Of a stretch of DNA of 57,996 bases, positions 18,012 through 27,337 are shown piece after piece (within the stretch, counting starts at the first letter, position 1; every line of letters starts with the position of its first letter). The DNA comes from Nitrospira sp. (lineage in GTDB: Bacteria; Nitrospirota; Nitrospiria; Nitrospirales; Nitrospiraceae). The position numbers and the translations under genes are program-made. The stretch is taken from the NCBI GenBank assembly GCA_024998685.1, contig JACOEH010000030.1, positions 1 to 57,996 on the forward strand, in the 5' to 3' direction. The notes beneath the pieces are model-generated. The model was not told where the DNA came from, did no database searches, and saw only the letters and a program-made list of their open reading frames with translations.

Positions 18012-18677
18012 TCAGCTTTCCGTGATCAATCGACGAGCAAATTGTAAGGCTTCCTCCATATCCGGCAGTTGAGACAGTTCCGGAGTGATTTGGAGATAGC
18101 GAATGGTGTTCGTCTTATCGACGACCATGACCGCTCTCGTCAAAATGTTCGGACCTTCCAAGAAGAGACCATGGGTCTTCCCAAAATCGGCTCCCCGATA
18201 GTCGGATAAGAAAGTGACGTTGGCGATGTTGGCTTCTTTGGCGAACCGCTTCTGGGCGAAGGGCGTATCGACGCTCACGGTGATGAGTTCAATCATCTTA
18301 TCGAGGCCTTTATTCCGCTCGCTCAGAAGATGGGTCTGTTGCTCGCACACAGGGGTATCCAGCGAGGGAACCACGCTGATGATGCGCACTTTTCCCGCGC
18401 CTTTGGTCTGCGCGATGTTCACGAGGGATAAATCATTCTGCGCCACCTTCACGTCACGCAGCTGGTCGCCGACTTTCACTCCATTGCCTGTGAGTGCCAG
18501 TGGGCTGCCTTTGAACAGAACCTTGTTGCCGTCACCTGCGACTGCGCTCCCATCCGCCACCGGCATATTCTTGTAAGAAAAGCCGGCGCCGGTTGATCCT
18601 CCCATCGTCTGACATCCGACGAGACTAAGCGAAACGCACAGCGCGGTGCCGATGAAAACCGAATATCTCATCCGCAT
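18012..18677 (-). CDS. tpx: Thiol peroxidase (Tpx type) with lipoprotein signal
   Basis: A 221-residue atypical peroxiredoxin that reduces hydroperoxides. Start at 18677 is set by AAAGGAG with six-base spacing; a longer frame to 18728 lacks this. Residues 1-22 form a lipoprotein signal with lipobox LVGC (C22), so the enzyme should be anchored in the periplasm, whereas typical Tpx is soluble. The peroxidatic C111 lies in PSLDTPVCEQQT. The resolving Cys of E. coli Tpx (RFCGAEG) is replaced by Ala (A146 in KRFAKEAN), so reduction must follow a one-Cys route or use another partner. It lies about 50 bases downstream of the alpha/beta hydrolase gene and is probably co-transcribed with it. Confidence 0.9.
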   Translation of the reverse strand: MRMRYSVFIGTALCVSLSLVGCQTMGGSTGAGFSYKNMPVADGSAVAGDGNKVLFKGSPLALTGNGVKVGDQLRDVKVAQNDLSLVNIAQTKGAGKVRIISVVPSLDTPVCEQQTHLLSERNKGLDKMIELITVSVDTPFAQKRFAKEANIANVTFLSDYRGADFGKTHGLFLEGPNILTRAVMVVDKTNTIRYLQITPELSQLPDMEEALQFARRLITES

Positions 18678-18728
18678 CGTAAGCTCCTTTCTGAAGATAA
18701 TAAGTGGGCGATCCAGTCGAGCGATCAT

Positions 18729-19739
18729 TCAGGGCGATGGTTGAATATACGCGATCAACGATCGGTTGACCAGATCAGGCCGCTCCCACTGGGGCATATG
18801 GCCGGCATCCGGGACCCTCACGAGCGTTGACCCTCGGATTCTGTGGTGAAGTTCTTCACCCACCGCCATGGGGAACAACCGGTCGTATTCGCCCCAGATG
18901 ATCATGGTCGGGTGCGCGATGCTGCTAAGGCGGGGGGCGAAATCGGCTTCCCAGGAGGGGAGGGCGTTTCTCACGGCCATGATGGGTTTGATGATGCCGG
19001 GGCGTCGGCGATTACGAGTGGACCGTTCGATAACGGCCGGCGTGAGGAGGCGGTGGTCATGGACGATTTCCTTTAGGACCGACTCGGTGACCAGCCCGCC
19101 GAACAGCCAGTTGCCGAAAGAGACGAGCCAGGAAGGAACTCTAGACTCCAAGGCTTGCCTGAACGACCGGCTGGTGAGCTTGGCCTTGACATGAGACGGC
19201 AACCCGTCGATGAGCACGAGTTTGTCGATGCGGGCCGGATGAGTCAATGCCATTCCTATAGCCAGCCCTGCGCCCATGGAATTGCCGACCAATGTGGCTT
19301 GAGGAATCTCCAGGGCGTCCATGAATCCGATACAGAAATCCAACATCTGATCCGGCAGGTAATCAATGTCCGGCTTGTCGGACAATCCGGAGCCGGGCAG
19401 GTCGAGCGTCAGCGTGCGGAAGTGTTGAGACAACGCATGTTGCTGATGTTCCCATTGCCACATGGATCCGCCGAAGCCATGGATCAAAATGACCGGGGGA
19501 CCGGTACCGATATCGAGATACGCGATCCGTTGATCATGGACGAGAACGGTTTTGATCGGAATGCGTTCGATCGGAGTACGTTCCAATGTTTCAAAATAGG
19601 GCGGGATCTGTGAAGGCGGCGCACAGGCGGTCATGAGATAAGATACGAGGCACAAGATGAGCGGCACAAGCCGCCTAGTTCGGCAAGAGCGGGGGATTGA
19701 GCCGGTGATGGAACTATTCCAGTTGAATGACCGTTTCAT
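18729..19739 (-). CDS. Alpha/beta-hydrolase, predicted lipoprotein
   Basis: A 336-residue hydrolase. The N-terminus has an Arg-rich stretch, a hydrophobic core and a lipobox LMTAC (C39). The fold is clear: oxyanion motif LIHGFGGSMW, nucleophile elbow GNSMGAG (S154), acidic residue in IIWGEYDRLFP and catalytic His in PDAGHMPQWERP. The substrate is unknown; the closest general style is esterase/haloperoxidase-like enzymes. Its start overlaps the 3' end of pycB by 26 bases on the same strand, suggesting co-transcription with the carboxylase genes, although no metabolic link is obvious. Confidence 0.85.
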   Translation of the reverse strand: MKRSFNWNSSITGSIPRSCRTRRLVPLILCLVSYLMTACAPPSQIPPYFETLERTPIERIPIKTVLVHDQRIAYLDIGTGPPVILIHGFGGSMWQWEHQQHALSQHFRTLTLDLPGSGLSDKPDIDYLPDQMLDFCIGFMDALEIPQATLVGNSMGAGLAIGMALTHPARIDKLVLIDGLPSHVKAKLTSRSFRQALESRVPSWLVSFGNWLFGGLVTESVLKEIVHDHRLLTPAVIERSTRNRRRPGIIKPIMAVRNALPSWEADFAPRLSSIAHPTMIIWGEYDRLFPMAVGEELHHRIRGSTLVRVPDAGHMPQWERPDLVNRSLIAYIQPSP

Positions 19740-21669
19740 CCGTCTTCACATTGTCACCATCGGCAGCCAAGATCACGGCGACTCTCCCATCGATCGGCGC
19801 CGGCACCCGGCTTTCCATCTTCATCGCTTCGATGATCAACAGAGGATCGCCGGCCTTGACGCGATCGTCGATCGCCACCAGGATTTTCACCACTCGGCCC
19901 GGCATGGGAGGAGCCACATCACCTGGTTTCGAAGGTCTGGGGCGTTTGGGTTTCCCTCCCGATTCACTCTCCTGGGTCTCCGGGACACCGGCGAGCACTT
20001 CCTGGATGGGTTCGAGCGATACTTCTTCGAGCTTATCGTTCACGCGGATGTAGTAGGGCTTACGGCCGTCGATCTTTCGACCGGAGCCCGAGACCTTCAC
20101 ATGATAGGTCTCCCCATGCACCGTCACATTAAATTCTACGGGAGCCAGGTGCAGTTCGTGAGCAGTGGCGGGTCCTTTCGCCGACCCCAATTCGAGCGGC
20201 TCAGGGGTCAAATCGCCTTTCTCGCGGGCTTCGAAAAAGTCCCGCGCGATGGAGGGAAACAATACGAACGACAGCTGATCCTCAATGCTCTCGGCTGAGT
20301 CGGGCAGTTCGCTTTTGACGGCCTCCAATTCCGGCTCAAGTCTATCGGCCGGCCTGGTTTTGATCGGCGTGTCATCGCCGGTCGCGCGTGCCATCACGTC
20401 GAGATCGACCTGTCCAGGGGCGCGGCCGTACAATCCTAAGAAATAGTTCTTGGTTTCGGTGGTGATGACTTTGTATCGCTCGCCGGTCAGCACATTGAGT
20501 GTCGCCTGCGTTCCAACGATTTGGCTGGTCGGAGTGACGAGCGGGGGATAACCCATTTCTTTTCGCACACGCGGGACTTCGTCGAGGACCTCTTTCATTC
20601 GGTCCAGGGCATTCTGCTCCGTCAACTGTGCGGCCAAGTTCGACAGCATACCGCCGGGGATCTGCGACATGAGGATTTCTGCATCCACGCCGGTAAAGTC
20701 GCTCTCGAACTGGCGGTATTTTCGGCGAACCGTTCGAAAGTGCTCGGTGATCGGTTGGAAGGATGCGAGCTCCAGTCCCGTGTCGTAGGGAGTATTCTGA
20801 AGTGAAGCGACCAGCGTTTCCGTTGCTGGGTGAGAGGTTCCCCCTGCGAGCGGAGAAATAGAGGTGTCAAGCATGTCGAGACCTCCCAGGATCGCCAGCA
20901 ATGAGGCCATGGAGGCCATGCCGGAGGTGTAATGTGAGTGGAGATGGAGGGGGACCTTGACGGCGGCCTTCAGCCGACGCACTAAATGGTAGGCATCGAG
21001 CGGGGCCAAGAGTCCGGCCATGTCTTTGATACAAATCGTATCCGTTCCAAGATCCTCCAACTTCTTGGCCAAATCCACAAACCGGTCGATGTTATGGACC
21101 GGGCTGACGGTGTAACAGAGAGTGGCCTCAGCATGTTTGCCGCAGGCTTTCACTTCGCTGACGGCCCGATCGAGATTTCGCACGTCGTTGAGGGCGTCGA
21201 AGATGCGGAAGACATCGATGCCGTTCGTGGCTGAGCGTTCGATGAACCGCTCCACCACGTCATCGGCGTAATGGCGATAGCCGACGAGATTTTGCCCGCG
21301 CAACAGCATTTGGAGCTTGGTGTTGGGCATGGCGGCCCGCAGGGCACGGAGCCGTTCCCAGGGATCTTCTTTTAGGAAGCGCAAACAGGTATCGAAGGTG
21401 GCGCCTCCCCATACTTCCAGCGACCAATAGCCGACGGCATCGAGCTTTTGTGCGATGGGCAACATGTCTTCCGTGCGCATGCGCGTCGCCAATAACGACT
21501 GATGGCCGTCTCGCAACGCGACATCCGTGATCAGGACCGGTTTGCCGGCCGCCGGTGTGATCGAAAACTCGTTGAGGCGGGACGTAACACGTTTCGAGGT
21601 CTTGATCGTCGGAGCGGACGATCTAGTCTTTTGCTGTGATTTTTTTGTCGGTGGTCGTCGTTTCGCCAT
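19714..21669 (-). CDS. pycB: Pyruvate carboxylase subunit B (carboxyltransferase plus biotin carrier)
   Basis: A 651-residue protein with a basic, Ser/Thr/Lys-rich N-terminal extension of about 40 residues, then the HMGL-like carboxyltransferase barrel (ITDVALRDGHQSLLATRM; metal site HLHSHYTSGMA), the conserved carboxylase domain, and a C-terminal biotinyl domain with the biotin-accepting K617 in IIEAMKMES. It moves the carboxyl group from biotin to pyruvate to make oxaloacetate. With the biotin carboxylase gene 50 bases upstream it forms a two-subunit pyruvate carboxylase. The same architecture is used in oxaloacetate decarboxylase alpha subunits, but no beta/gamma membrane subunits are nearby. 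Confidence 0.9.
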   Translation of the reverse strand: MAKRRPPTKKSQQKTRSSAPTIKTSKRVTSRLNEFSITPAAGKPVLITDVALRDGHQSLLATRMRTEDMLPIAQKLDAVGYWSLEVWGGATFDTCLRFLKEDPWERLRALRAAMPNTKLQMLLRGQNLVGYRHYADDVVERFIERSATNGIDVFRIFDALNDVRNLDRAVSEVKACGKHAEATLCYTVSPVHNIDRFVDLAKKLEDLGTDTICIKDMAGLLAPLDAYHLVRRLKAAVKVPLHLHSHYTSGMASMASLLAILGGLDMLDTSISPLAGGTSHPATETLVASLQNTPYDTGLELASFQPITEHFRTVRRKYRQFESDFTGVDAEILMSQIPGGMLSNLAAQLTEQNALDRMKEVLDEVPRVRKEMGYPPLVTPTSQIVGTQATLNVLTGERYKVITTETKNYFLGLYGRAPGQVDLDVMARATGDDTPIKTRPADRLEPELEAVKSELPDSAESIEDQLSFVLFPSIARDFFEAREKGDLTPEPLELGSAKGPATAHELHLAPVEFNVTVHGETYHVKVSGSGRKIDGRKPYYIRVNDKLEEVSLEPIQEVLAGVPETQESESGGKPKRPRPSKPGDVAPPMPGRVVKILVAIDDRVKAGDPLLIIEAMKMESRVPAPIDGRVAVILAADGDNVKTDETVIQLE

Positions 21670-21719
21670 GATGGTTAACGCATTTCTTTGAGAAACAGAT
21701 GGTTTATGGTTTGTTGGAG

Positions 21720-23138
21720 TTAGAGACCTTCGTAGGCGGCGATCGCGGCAGACAGCGCCAAAACCAGATCTTCCGGCTGCTCAAACTCGTGGTACGAATA
21801 CAACTCCGGGTGGGTGTCCAGGTACGATGTGTCGAAGCGTCCCGCGATAAAGTCCGGTTCCTGCATGATCGCCTCCATGAAGGGGATCGTGGTTTTCACT
21901 CCACGAAGCACGTACTCTTCGAGGGAGCGTCTCATGCGGCTGACGGCTTCATCCCAGGTGCGGCCCCGGACCGTCAATTTGGCCAGCAGCGCATCATAGT
22001 ATGGGGGGATCGTGTAATCCTTGTAGACGGCACCGTCGATGCGAACACCGATTCCACCGGGAGAGAGATAGGCCGTCACCGTGCCCGTGCAGGGCAAGAA
22101 ATTGTTTTTGGGGTCTTCCGCATTGATCCGGCATTGGATGGCATGACCTTGGAGGATGACGTCCTTTTGTTGGATGCTGAGCGGAAGGCCGGCCGCGATC
22201 TTAATTTGATTTCGCACGATATCGATGGCCGTGATCTGTTCCGTCACCGTATGTTCGACTTGGAGGCGAGGATTCATCTCAATGAAGTAGAATTTGCCTT
22301 CTTGATCGAGCAGAAACTCCACGGTTCCCGCGTTGTCGTAGTTCACCGCGCGCGCGATGGCAATGGCGGCGTTGCCCATCTCTTCCCGGAGCTCCTGTGT
22401 CAGAATCAACGACGGAGCGATTTCAATCAACTTCTGGTGGCGCCTTTGGATTGAACAATCGCGTTCATTTAAGTGGATGATATTCCCGTGGCGGTCTCCC
22501 AGTATTTGGAATTCAATATGGTGCGGCCGTTCGATATATTTTTCGATGAAGACGCTGCCGTCTCCGAAGGAAGCCTGAGCCTCGCGCGCGGCGACTTCCA
22601 TATTCTCTCGCAACGCATCGTCTGATCGGACCACGCGAAGCCCGCGCCCGCCGCCGCCGGCGCTCGCCTTGATCATGACCGGGTAACCCGCTTTTTTTGC
22701 GAAGGCCAGGGCTTCTTTGACGTTGGTAATGGCCCCATCCGTGCCGGGCACGATCGGAACACCGGCTGATTCTGCGAGCTCGCGCGCCTTGACCTTGCTG
22801 CCCATCAGGGTAATGGCCTGGATGGAAGGACCAATGAACGTAATGCCGGAAGCCTGGCAGAGCTCAGCGAACTCCGCATTTTCAGAAAGAAAGCCGTACC
22901 CGGGATGGACGGCATCGGCGCCGATCCGTTTGGCCAAGTCGACGATCTGTTTGCTGTCCAAGAAACCCTTCACCGGCCCAGGTCCGACCATGTAGGATTC
23001 ATCCGCTTTCTTCACGTAAATGCCGGTCGAATCCGCTTCGGAATAGATGGCAGCGGTGGCGATGTTCAATTCTCGGCAGGCGCGGATGATCCGCATGGCA
23101 ATTTCACCGCGATTGGCGACTAAGATCTTCTTGAACAT
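21720..23138 (-). CDS. pycA: Biotin carboxylase subunit (pyruvate carboxylase subunit A)
   Basis: A 472-residue ATP-grasp enzyme that carboxylates biotin using bicarbonate and ATP. It opens with MFKKILVANRGEIAMRIIRA, has the glycine-rich ATP loop KASAGGGGRGLRVV, the biotin-carboxylase boxes EKYIERPHHIEFQ and FIEMNPRLQVEHTVTE, and RINAEDP towards the C-terminus. Length matches AccC/PycA. AccC and PycA cannot be told apart by sequence alone; the partner pycB gene just downstream supports pyruvate carboxylase. Oxaloacetate made here would feed the TCA cycle with fumarase. Confidence 0.92.
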   Translation of the reverse strand: MFKKILVANRGEIAMRIIRACRELNIATAAIYSEADSTGIYVKKADESYMVGPGPVKGFLDSKQIVDLAKRIGADAVHPGYGFLSENAEFAELCQASGITFIGPSIQAITLMGSKVKARELAESAGVPIVPGTDGAITNVKEALAFAKKAGYPVMIKASAGGGGRGLRVVRSDDALRENMEVAAREAQASFGDGSVFIEKYIERPHHIEFQILGDRHGNIIHLNERDCSIQRRHQKLIEIAPSLILTQELREEMGNAAIAIARAVNYDNAGTVEFLLDQEGKFYFIEMNPRLQVEHTVTEQITAIDIVRNQIKIAAGLPLSIQQKDVILQGHAIQCRINAEDPKNNFLPCTGTVTAYLSPGGIGVRIDGAVYKDYTIPPYYDALLAKLTVRGRTWDEAVSRMRRSLEEYVLRGVKTTIPFMEAIMQEPDFIAGRFDTSYLDTHPELYSYHEFEQPEDLVLALSAAIAAYEGL

Positions 23139-23450
23139 GTCTGAGCCCGTCAGCTCGTATGGAAAGGAATGGATCTAGAAAAACGAACGCGTAAGCTAGC
23201 ATAGGATCAAGAGGTCTGTCGAGGGAGAAGCGCTCGCGAGAAGGGAGAATCGCTCATCAAAACGAAGAGTTACTCTTGTCATCAAACAATTGGGTCGTCA
23301 CACGCACATGAGTTCTATAGAATGCCCTCTGCTTCTCACGATGGTTCGGTAATTATTCGTCACGGAGAATTTCCTCGTGGTCGGGGTCATTCCCATTCCA
23401 ACGAGACCACCGCTCAGCGAGACTGGAAACGGGCACAGGAGGGTTCTGGG

Positions 23451-24467
23451 ATGCTGCCGCAAGGCAGCTCCACTCAATGGATGATCACAAGACTCATCGC
23501 CTTCCTCGGATTTTTTCTGCTCGGTGGCATTGTGACAACCCCGGCATGGAGTGAAAATCCTGCTCCCTCAGTCCATTGGGGGAGTATGGCTTTTCCCGAT
23601 CAGTATTCTACGTTCACGGGGGGGCTGATCCTCAATCGATTTACTCCGACCGACGGTTTGGGAAACAAGTATGATTCCACGATTGGGAATACGCTCGGCT
23701 TCAATCTGATTACGTTCAGTTGGACTCAACATTGGGGCGGGAACTGGCAGAACTGGAGCACAAACCTGACAGCCGGGATCAGCCCGACCGGGGACGAACC
23801 CAGTCAATATTTTCAAAATAAGGTCGTGCATCAGCTTCGCCAACTGCCGACGGTTCCACCGGTGGATCCTCGAAAGGAGACCGATGCGATGATCGACGGG
23901 TCCATCACGCGATGGTTCCCTTTGTTCCGTCCGAAAATAGTGTTTGTCGGCGGCGGGTTTTCCGTCGGGACGATCTATCAACAGGGATTTCTTCGAGCCG
24001 GTATCCGACGGTTACAGATTATACCGACGCTCTATTCCGGTAGTTGGGGAGACGTAAGTGCACGGGCCTCTGTTCTAGGACGGATCAGTTATCAAGACAA
24101 TGGAGCCGTCCTTCACTCAATCAGGCATACAGCCGGACTGGTACAGCCATCGGTAGCCATTGGTCAGTACCGCACGACCGAGAAGGGTGAAACGATTCCG
24201 AGTTGGGAAATTGAATTTGCCCTCATGTGGGATTCCGGGATTTTTGTGAATGTGGAAGGTAGGAGCCAGAAGCAGTTTGCTTGGTCGATTGCCGGTTCAT
24301 TCGGACCGGTCCGGTTCGAAACCTGGAACGATAGCATGGGACATCTCGCGGAACGCGACTTCGGTCCGACCTACGGCGCAACACTGATCCTCAATGTCCT
24401 GCGAGTCTGGAACATCCTCCAAGATTTCCGAACGAAGCCCGCCACTGATTCGCCGGTCCCGTCGTAA
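23451..24467 (+). CDS. Exported protein, probable outer-membrane beta-barrel
   Basis: A 338-residue protein. AGGAGGG at 23437-23443 fixes the start at 23451 rather than the longer frame at 23322. A signal peptide follows (LIAFLGFFLLGGIVTTPAWS, cleavage probably near AWS-EN). The rest shows alternating hydrophobic/polar strands ending in aromatic residues (e.g. GLILNRFTP, GFNLITFSWTQHW, WEIEFALMW), as in outer-membrane barrels. I cannot assign a family with confidence. Its 3' end is convergent with the DUF3365 gene, 15 bases away. Confidence 0.7.
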   Translation: MLPQGSSTQWMITRLIAFLGFFLLGGIVTTPAWSENPAPSVHWGSMAFPDQYSTFTGGLILNRFTPTDGLGNKYDSTIGNTLGFNLITFSWTQHWGGNWQNWSTNLTAGISPTGDEPSQYFQNKVVHQLRQLPTVPPVDPRKETDAMIDGSITRWFPLFRPKIVFVGGGFSVGTIYQQGFLRAGIRRLQIIPTLYSGSWGDVSARASVLGRISYQDNGAVLHSIRHTAGLVQPSVAIGQYRTTEKGETIPSWEIEFALMWDSGIFVNVEGRSQKQFAWSIAGSFGPVRFETWNDSMGHLAERDFGPTYGATLILNVLRVWNILQDFRTKPATDSPVPS

Positions 24468-24482
24468 GATTCCTCACTTGGC

Positions 24483-25064
24483 CTAACGAACTGGAAAAGA
24501 AATGATAATTCCTCCCATCACATCATAGAGCTTATAGTCCCGCTTAGCGCTGAGGGGATGACTGTTATGGCACACGACACAAGCCATAGAGACAGCACGA
24601 TCCGCAAATATTGCCTTGAAATAACGTCTATCACCCTTGGTAATGATTCCCGTAAAGGGTTTCCGGGGATTCTTGGCCACCGCTTCCAAACCCGTTCGTT
24701 CGAACTCATCCGCAGGCCGGTTCTTTGTGTAAATTGGGCCTAAGCTGCTTAGACGGACATGGAGACCGAGGCCTAGCCCCTGAACCTCTTGACCCGCCAT
24801 CTGAAGCAATTGGGCTGGAAGAGGCAACGCCCCTTTTTCTTTCCAGTCTTCCGCCGCCACAGCGATCTTGCGATCCTGCAGCTGTTCCACGACATGGGTC
24901 GAATAGATGTTCCGATCGGCCTGAATGACTGCATGAATGTATTCTGCCACCAACTCCGGGGGGATTCCCTCCGGCTCTCCGGCCTGCGCGATATTCACGG
25001 AGACACCTGCGAGCAGAATGACCAGGAGTTTGCCAAGAATCCGTCCGGCTGCTTTCACGATCAT
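24483..25064 (-). CDS. Periplasmic DUF3365 (Tll0287-like) c-type haem protein
   Basis: A 193-residue exported protein. Start at 25064 follows GAGGG; residues 1-28 are a signal peptide ending near IAQAGEP. The C-terminal part has one c-type haem motif CVVCH (in MACVVCHNSHP) after KGDRRYFKAIFADRAVSMAC, the hallmark of the Tll0287-like/DUF3365 sensor or redox domain. The haem would be attached in the periplasm. It is followed upstream on the same strand by two cupredoxin genes, so the three may form a periplasmic electron-transfer or redox-sensing cluster; that is inference from adjacency. Confidence 0.85.
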   Translation of the reverse strand: MIVKAAGRILGKLLVILLAGVSVNIAQAGEPEGIPPELVAEYIHAVIQADRNIYSTHVVEQLQDRKIAVAAEDWKEKGALPLPAQLLQMAGQEVQGLGLGLHVRLSSLGPIYTKNRPADEFERTGLEAVAKNPRKPFTGIITKGDRRYFKAIFADRAVSMACVVCHNSHPLSAKRDYKLYDVMGGIIISFPVR

Positions 25065-25206
25065 GGCAACCCTCTTTCGTAGCTTGCCGGAGAAGAACCT
25101 GCCTCGCAGCACATTTCTCTGCAAGGTCGTCGCATCTGTCTCCGAAATTGTGTCAGCTTCTCAATTTGTCGATACTGCGGATACCCTTAGAATTCCTGAA
25201 ATCTGG

Positions 25207-25695
25207 TTACTCGGATGATGGTTTCGCATCCACGATAAAGATCTCGCCGCGCATGGTGTCACTCAGTAACTTCCCATGAAGATTGCACCAAAAATGAAAT
25301 CGATCAAAGCTGGCTTCAGGGACGCTAAAGCGGAGCATAACGCGATCACGTGGTTCAACCCGAACGCCGAAGGCGGTGAGTGTATAGACGATGGTCGCGC
25401 GGCCTGAGATCTCAAGGTCTTCCGCCTTCATGAGTAATGGCGAGACGAACTCATGCGCGACCTCATCCTCATTCCGGAGCAGGATGGCGAGGTCCATTCC
25501 GACTGGTAGAGAAAAGGCCGGAGTCGATTGAGAATTCTCAAGTGGTCCGTCTTTGATCACCTGAAAGGCCTTGTTTTTCATCACAACGACGACATCAGGT
25601 TCATACAGCAGCTCTTCGGCCAAGCCTATTCCGCCCATCCCTATCCCAAGTACGAGCTGGATAGCGAATGCAATCAATCGCGATCGTGACGGCAC
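25207..25695 (-). CDS. Exported single-domain cupredoxin
   Basis: A 162-residue blue-copper-type protein. A GTG start at 25695 with AGAGGTG upstream gives a clean signal peptide (LIAFAIQLVLGIGMGGIGLA). The domain has the type-1 copper ligands: His in VAHEFVSP, then Cys, His and Met in WCNLHGKLLSDTM, giving Cys-x2-His-x7-Met, a longer loop than plastocyanin. It closely resembles the C-terminal domain of the neighbouring 390-residue protein, so one arose by duplication of the other. Likely a periplasmic electron carrier or copper-binding protein. Confidence 0.8.
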   Translation of the reverse strand: MPSRSRLIAFAIQLVLGIGMGGIGLAEELLYEPDVVVVMKNKAFQVIKDGPLENSQSTPAFSLPVGMDLAILLRNEDEVAHEFVSPLLMKAEDLEISGRATIVYTLTAFGVRVEPRDRVMLRFSVPEASFDRFHFWCNLHGKLLSDTMRGEIFIVDAKPSSE

Positions 25696-25813
25696 CTTTT
25701 CACCTCTATTGTCTATTATCTTCCCCACGGATGGACTCCGTGGGGAAGAATCTCTGTGTAGGTGTGCACCGGCAACTGATCGGATCTTCACCGTGCACGG
25801 GTGCGTCATCGCT

Positions 25814-26986
25814 TCAGCCGCCGCCGATTCCGGTGGTCTCTATAATTGCCAATTCCCCACGCATTTGTTGTCCATGCTCTTTCCCATGGATATTGCACCA
25901 GAAGACATCATAGGTGCTTGCTCTGTCGCCATATCGATCCGGCTTGGCCATGGGGGCGTTAAACTCAATGGTGACGGTTTGCCCTGGATCGATGCGAAAG
26001 CCGGAGGCTTGTGCAGTCTTGACCGCAGTGGCATTACCAGAAATGCGGAACGGGACATCACGGAACAGTGTAGACATGAACTCGTGCGCCACGAGATCCC
26101 GGTTGAGAAGTTTAATGACCGCCGGCATCCCTGCCATGAGAGCAAACCCACGCGCAGTCCCCCCTTTTGTGATTTGAAAAGTTTTGTCGCTGATATCAAT
26201 GACCACGTCAACCTCGCTTGAGACGAAAGGTTCGGGAGGTGCGGCCTTTGCCCAGAAGTCACGGAGCTCTGGGATCGAAATTTGATTTGCGGCCGAGAAC
26301 GCAGGAGGGTGCATCTCCCCAAGCTGATTCTTGTTGATCAGCAACGCGACGCGAGGTTTGTTGGGCTCCGACCATTCTTGTCTCATCGCGGTTCTGGGTA
26401 CGGTCATCATCTGCCCGTCCCCTTCTAGCTCGATCAGTGCATACTCGGTTCCTAAGAGGGTGTCGGTCAGTGTCCCAGCGAGATGACCGACCGGGTGACC
26501 ATCCTTGGTGTATACGGGATAGCGAGGCCCCGCTTTGAAGGACAGCACCCCATCATTGGGCATGTAGCCTTCCCATCCCTGAGGCAGTCCAAGGTTGACA
26601 GTTTCAGAAGCTGGGGGCACATCAAACCGGATGAGGCTCGCGCTGCCGAGGTCCGTGACCTCGACCTTCACCGTGTCGCCTGGGATAAACGGGCAGTCTC
26701 CCATTCGAAAACCGGCGCCAGGTTTCGATTCCACTTTCGCCGCCTTGTTGCCGGTGCGAGTCGGGCAGATCAGGTGAGTTCCTTCCGTGACTGCGACGCG
26801 AACGACATCGCCGGACGCCTTCCTGATCCAGTAGGCGCCCCCTTCGATCTTGACGATATAGCCGTTCAACATGTATTCACCCCCACTCACCGTCACTTGC
26901 GCCTTATCCTCAAACGACCCGGCAGTCGCTGTCGCAGCGAAGGCGAGCACGGCAACGACTCCACCTATGATGCCGATGTAACGCAT
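25814..26986 (-). CDS. Exported multidomain protein with C-terminal cupredoxin
   Basis: A 390-residue protein with a signal peptide (residues 1-22, ending ATATAGS). Residues about 30-220 hold beta-rich segments: a repeated small domain around YIVKIEGGAYWIRK, a Cys pair at THLICPTR and GDCPF, and a PRC-barrel-like stretch (YPVYTKDGHPVGHLAGTL). Residues about 265-385 are a cupredoxin with ligands in VAHEFMST and FWCNIHGKEHGQQM (Cys-x2-His-x7-Met). The single-domain cupredoxin gene lies 118 bases downstream on the same strand and shares this domain. Role unknown; periplasmic electron transfer or copper handling is likely. Confidence 0.8.
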   Translation of the reverse strand: MRYIGIIGGVVAVLAFAATATAGSFEDKAQVTVSGGEYMLNGYIVKIEGGAYWIRKASGDVVRVAVTEGTHLICPTRTGNKAAKVESKPGAGFRMGDCPFIPGDTVKVEVTDLGSASLIRFDVPPASETVNLGLPQGWEGYMPNDGVLSFKAGPRYPVYTKDGHPVGHLAGTLTDTLLGTEYALIELEGDGQMMTVPRTAMRQEWSEPNKPRVALLINKNQLGEMHPPAFSAANQISIPELRDFWAKAAPPEPFVSSEVDVVIDISDKTFQITKGGTARGFALMAGMPAVIKLLNRDLVAHEFMSTLFRDVPFRISGNATAVKTAQASGFRIDPGQTVTIEFNAPMAKPDRYGDRASTYDVFWCNIHGKEHGQQMRGELAIIETTGIGGG

Positions 26987-27337
26987 AGCGCAATCCTCCT
27001 TGCTATAGAGTATCTTGCTGAATCTGCTGACACCATGTTCTCTGTCTGCTGTTGCACGTCTGACCCATCAAGGCGTGAAACATTGGTGATTGATAGGAAT
27101 GGGATGCCGAAGTTGAATCAAATAAATCGGCAATCAGATCACTGAGGTATCGGGCTGAGGCGGAGAGGGAAACGAGCGCGCGCAAGAGGAGGGGAAATGG
27201 CATCAGGTCCCCCCTGCGAAAGGATCGGATATTCAGCTTACTCCTTGGTTGATGACGATGCAAGCAGTGTCAGGCGTTGGGGAAAATAGGGATATGCCGT
27301 CCGGTTAATAATGTTGTGAGGTCGTGTGAGTTGTAAT
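26987..27337. other. Intergenic region of about 350 bases
   Basis: No convincing gene. An 86-codon minus-strand frame has no recognisable motif and poor start context. The promoter of the cupredoxin genes should lie near 26990-27060. No clear hairpin was seen. Confidence 0.4.
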
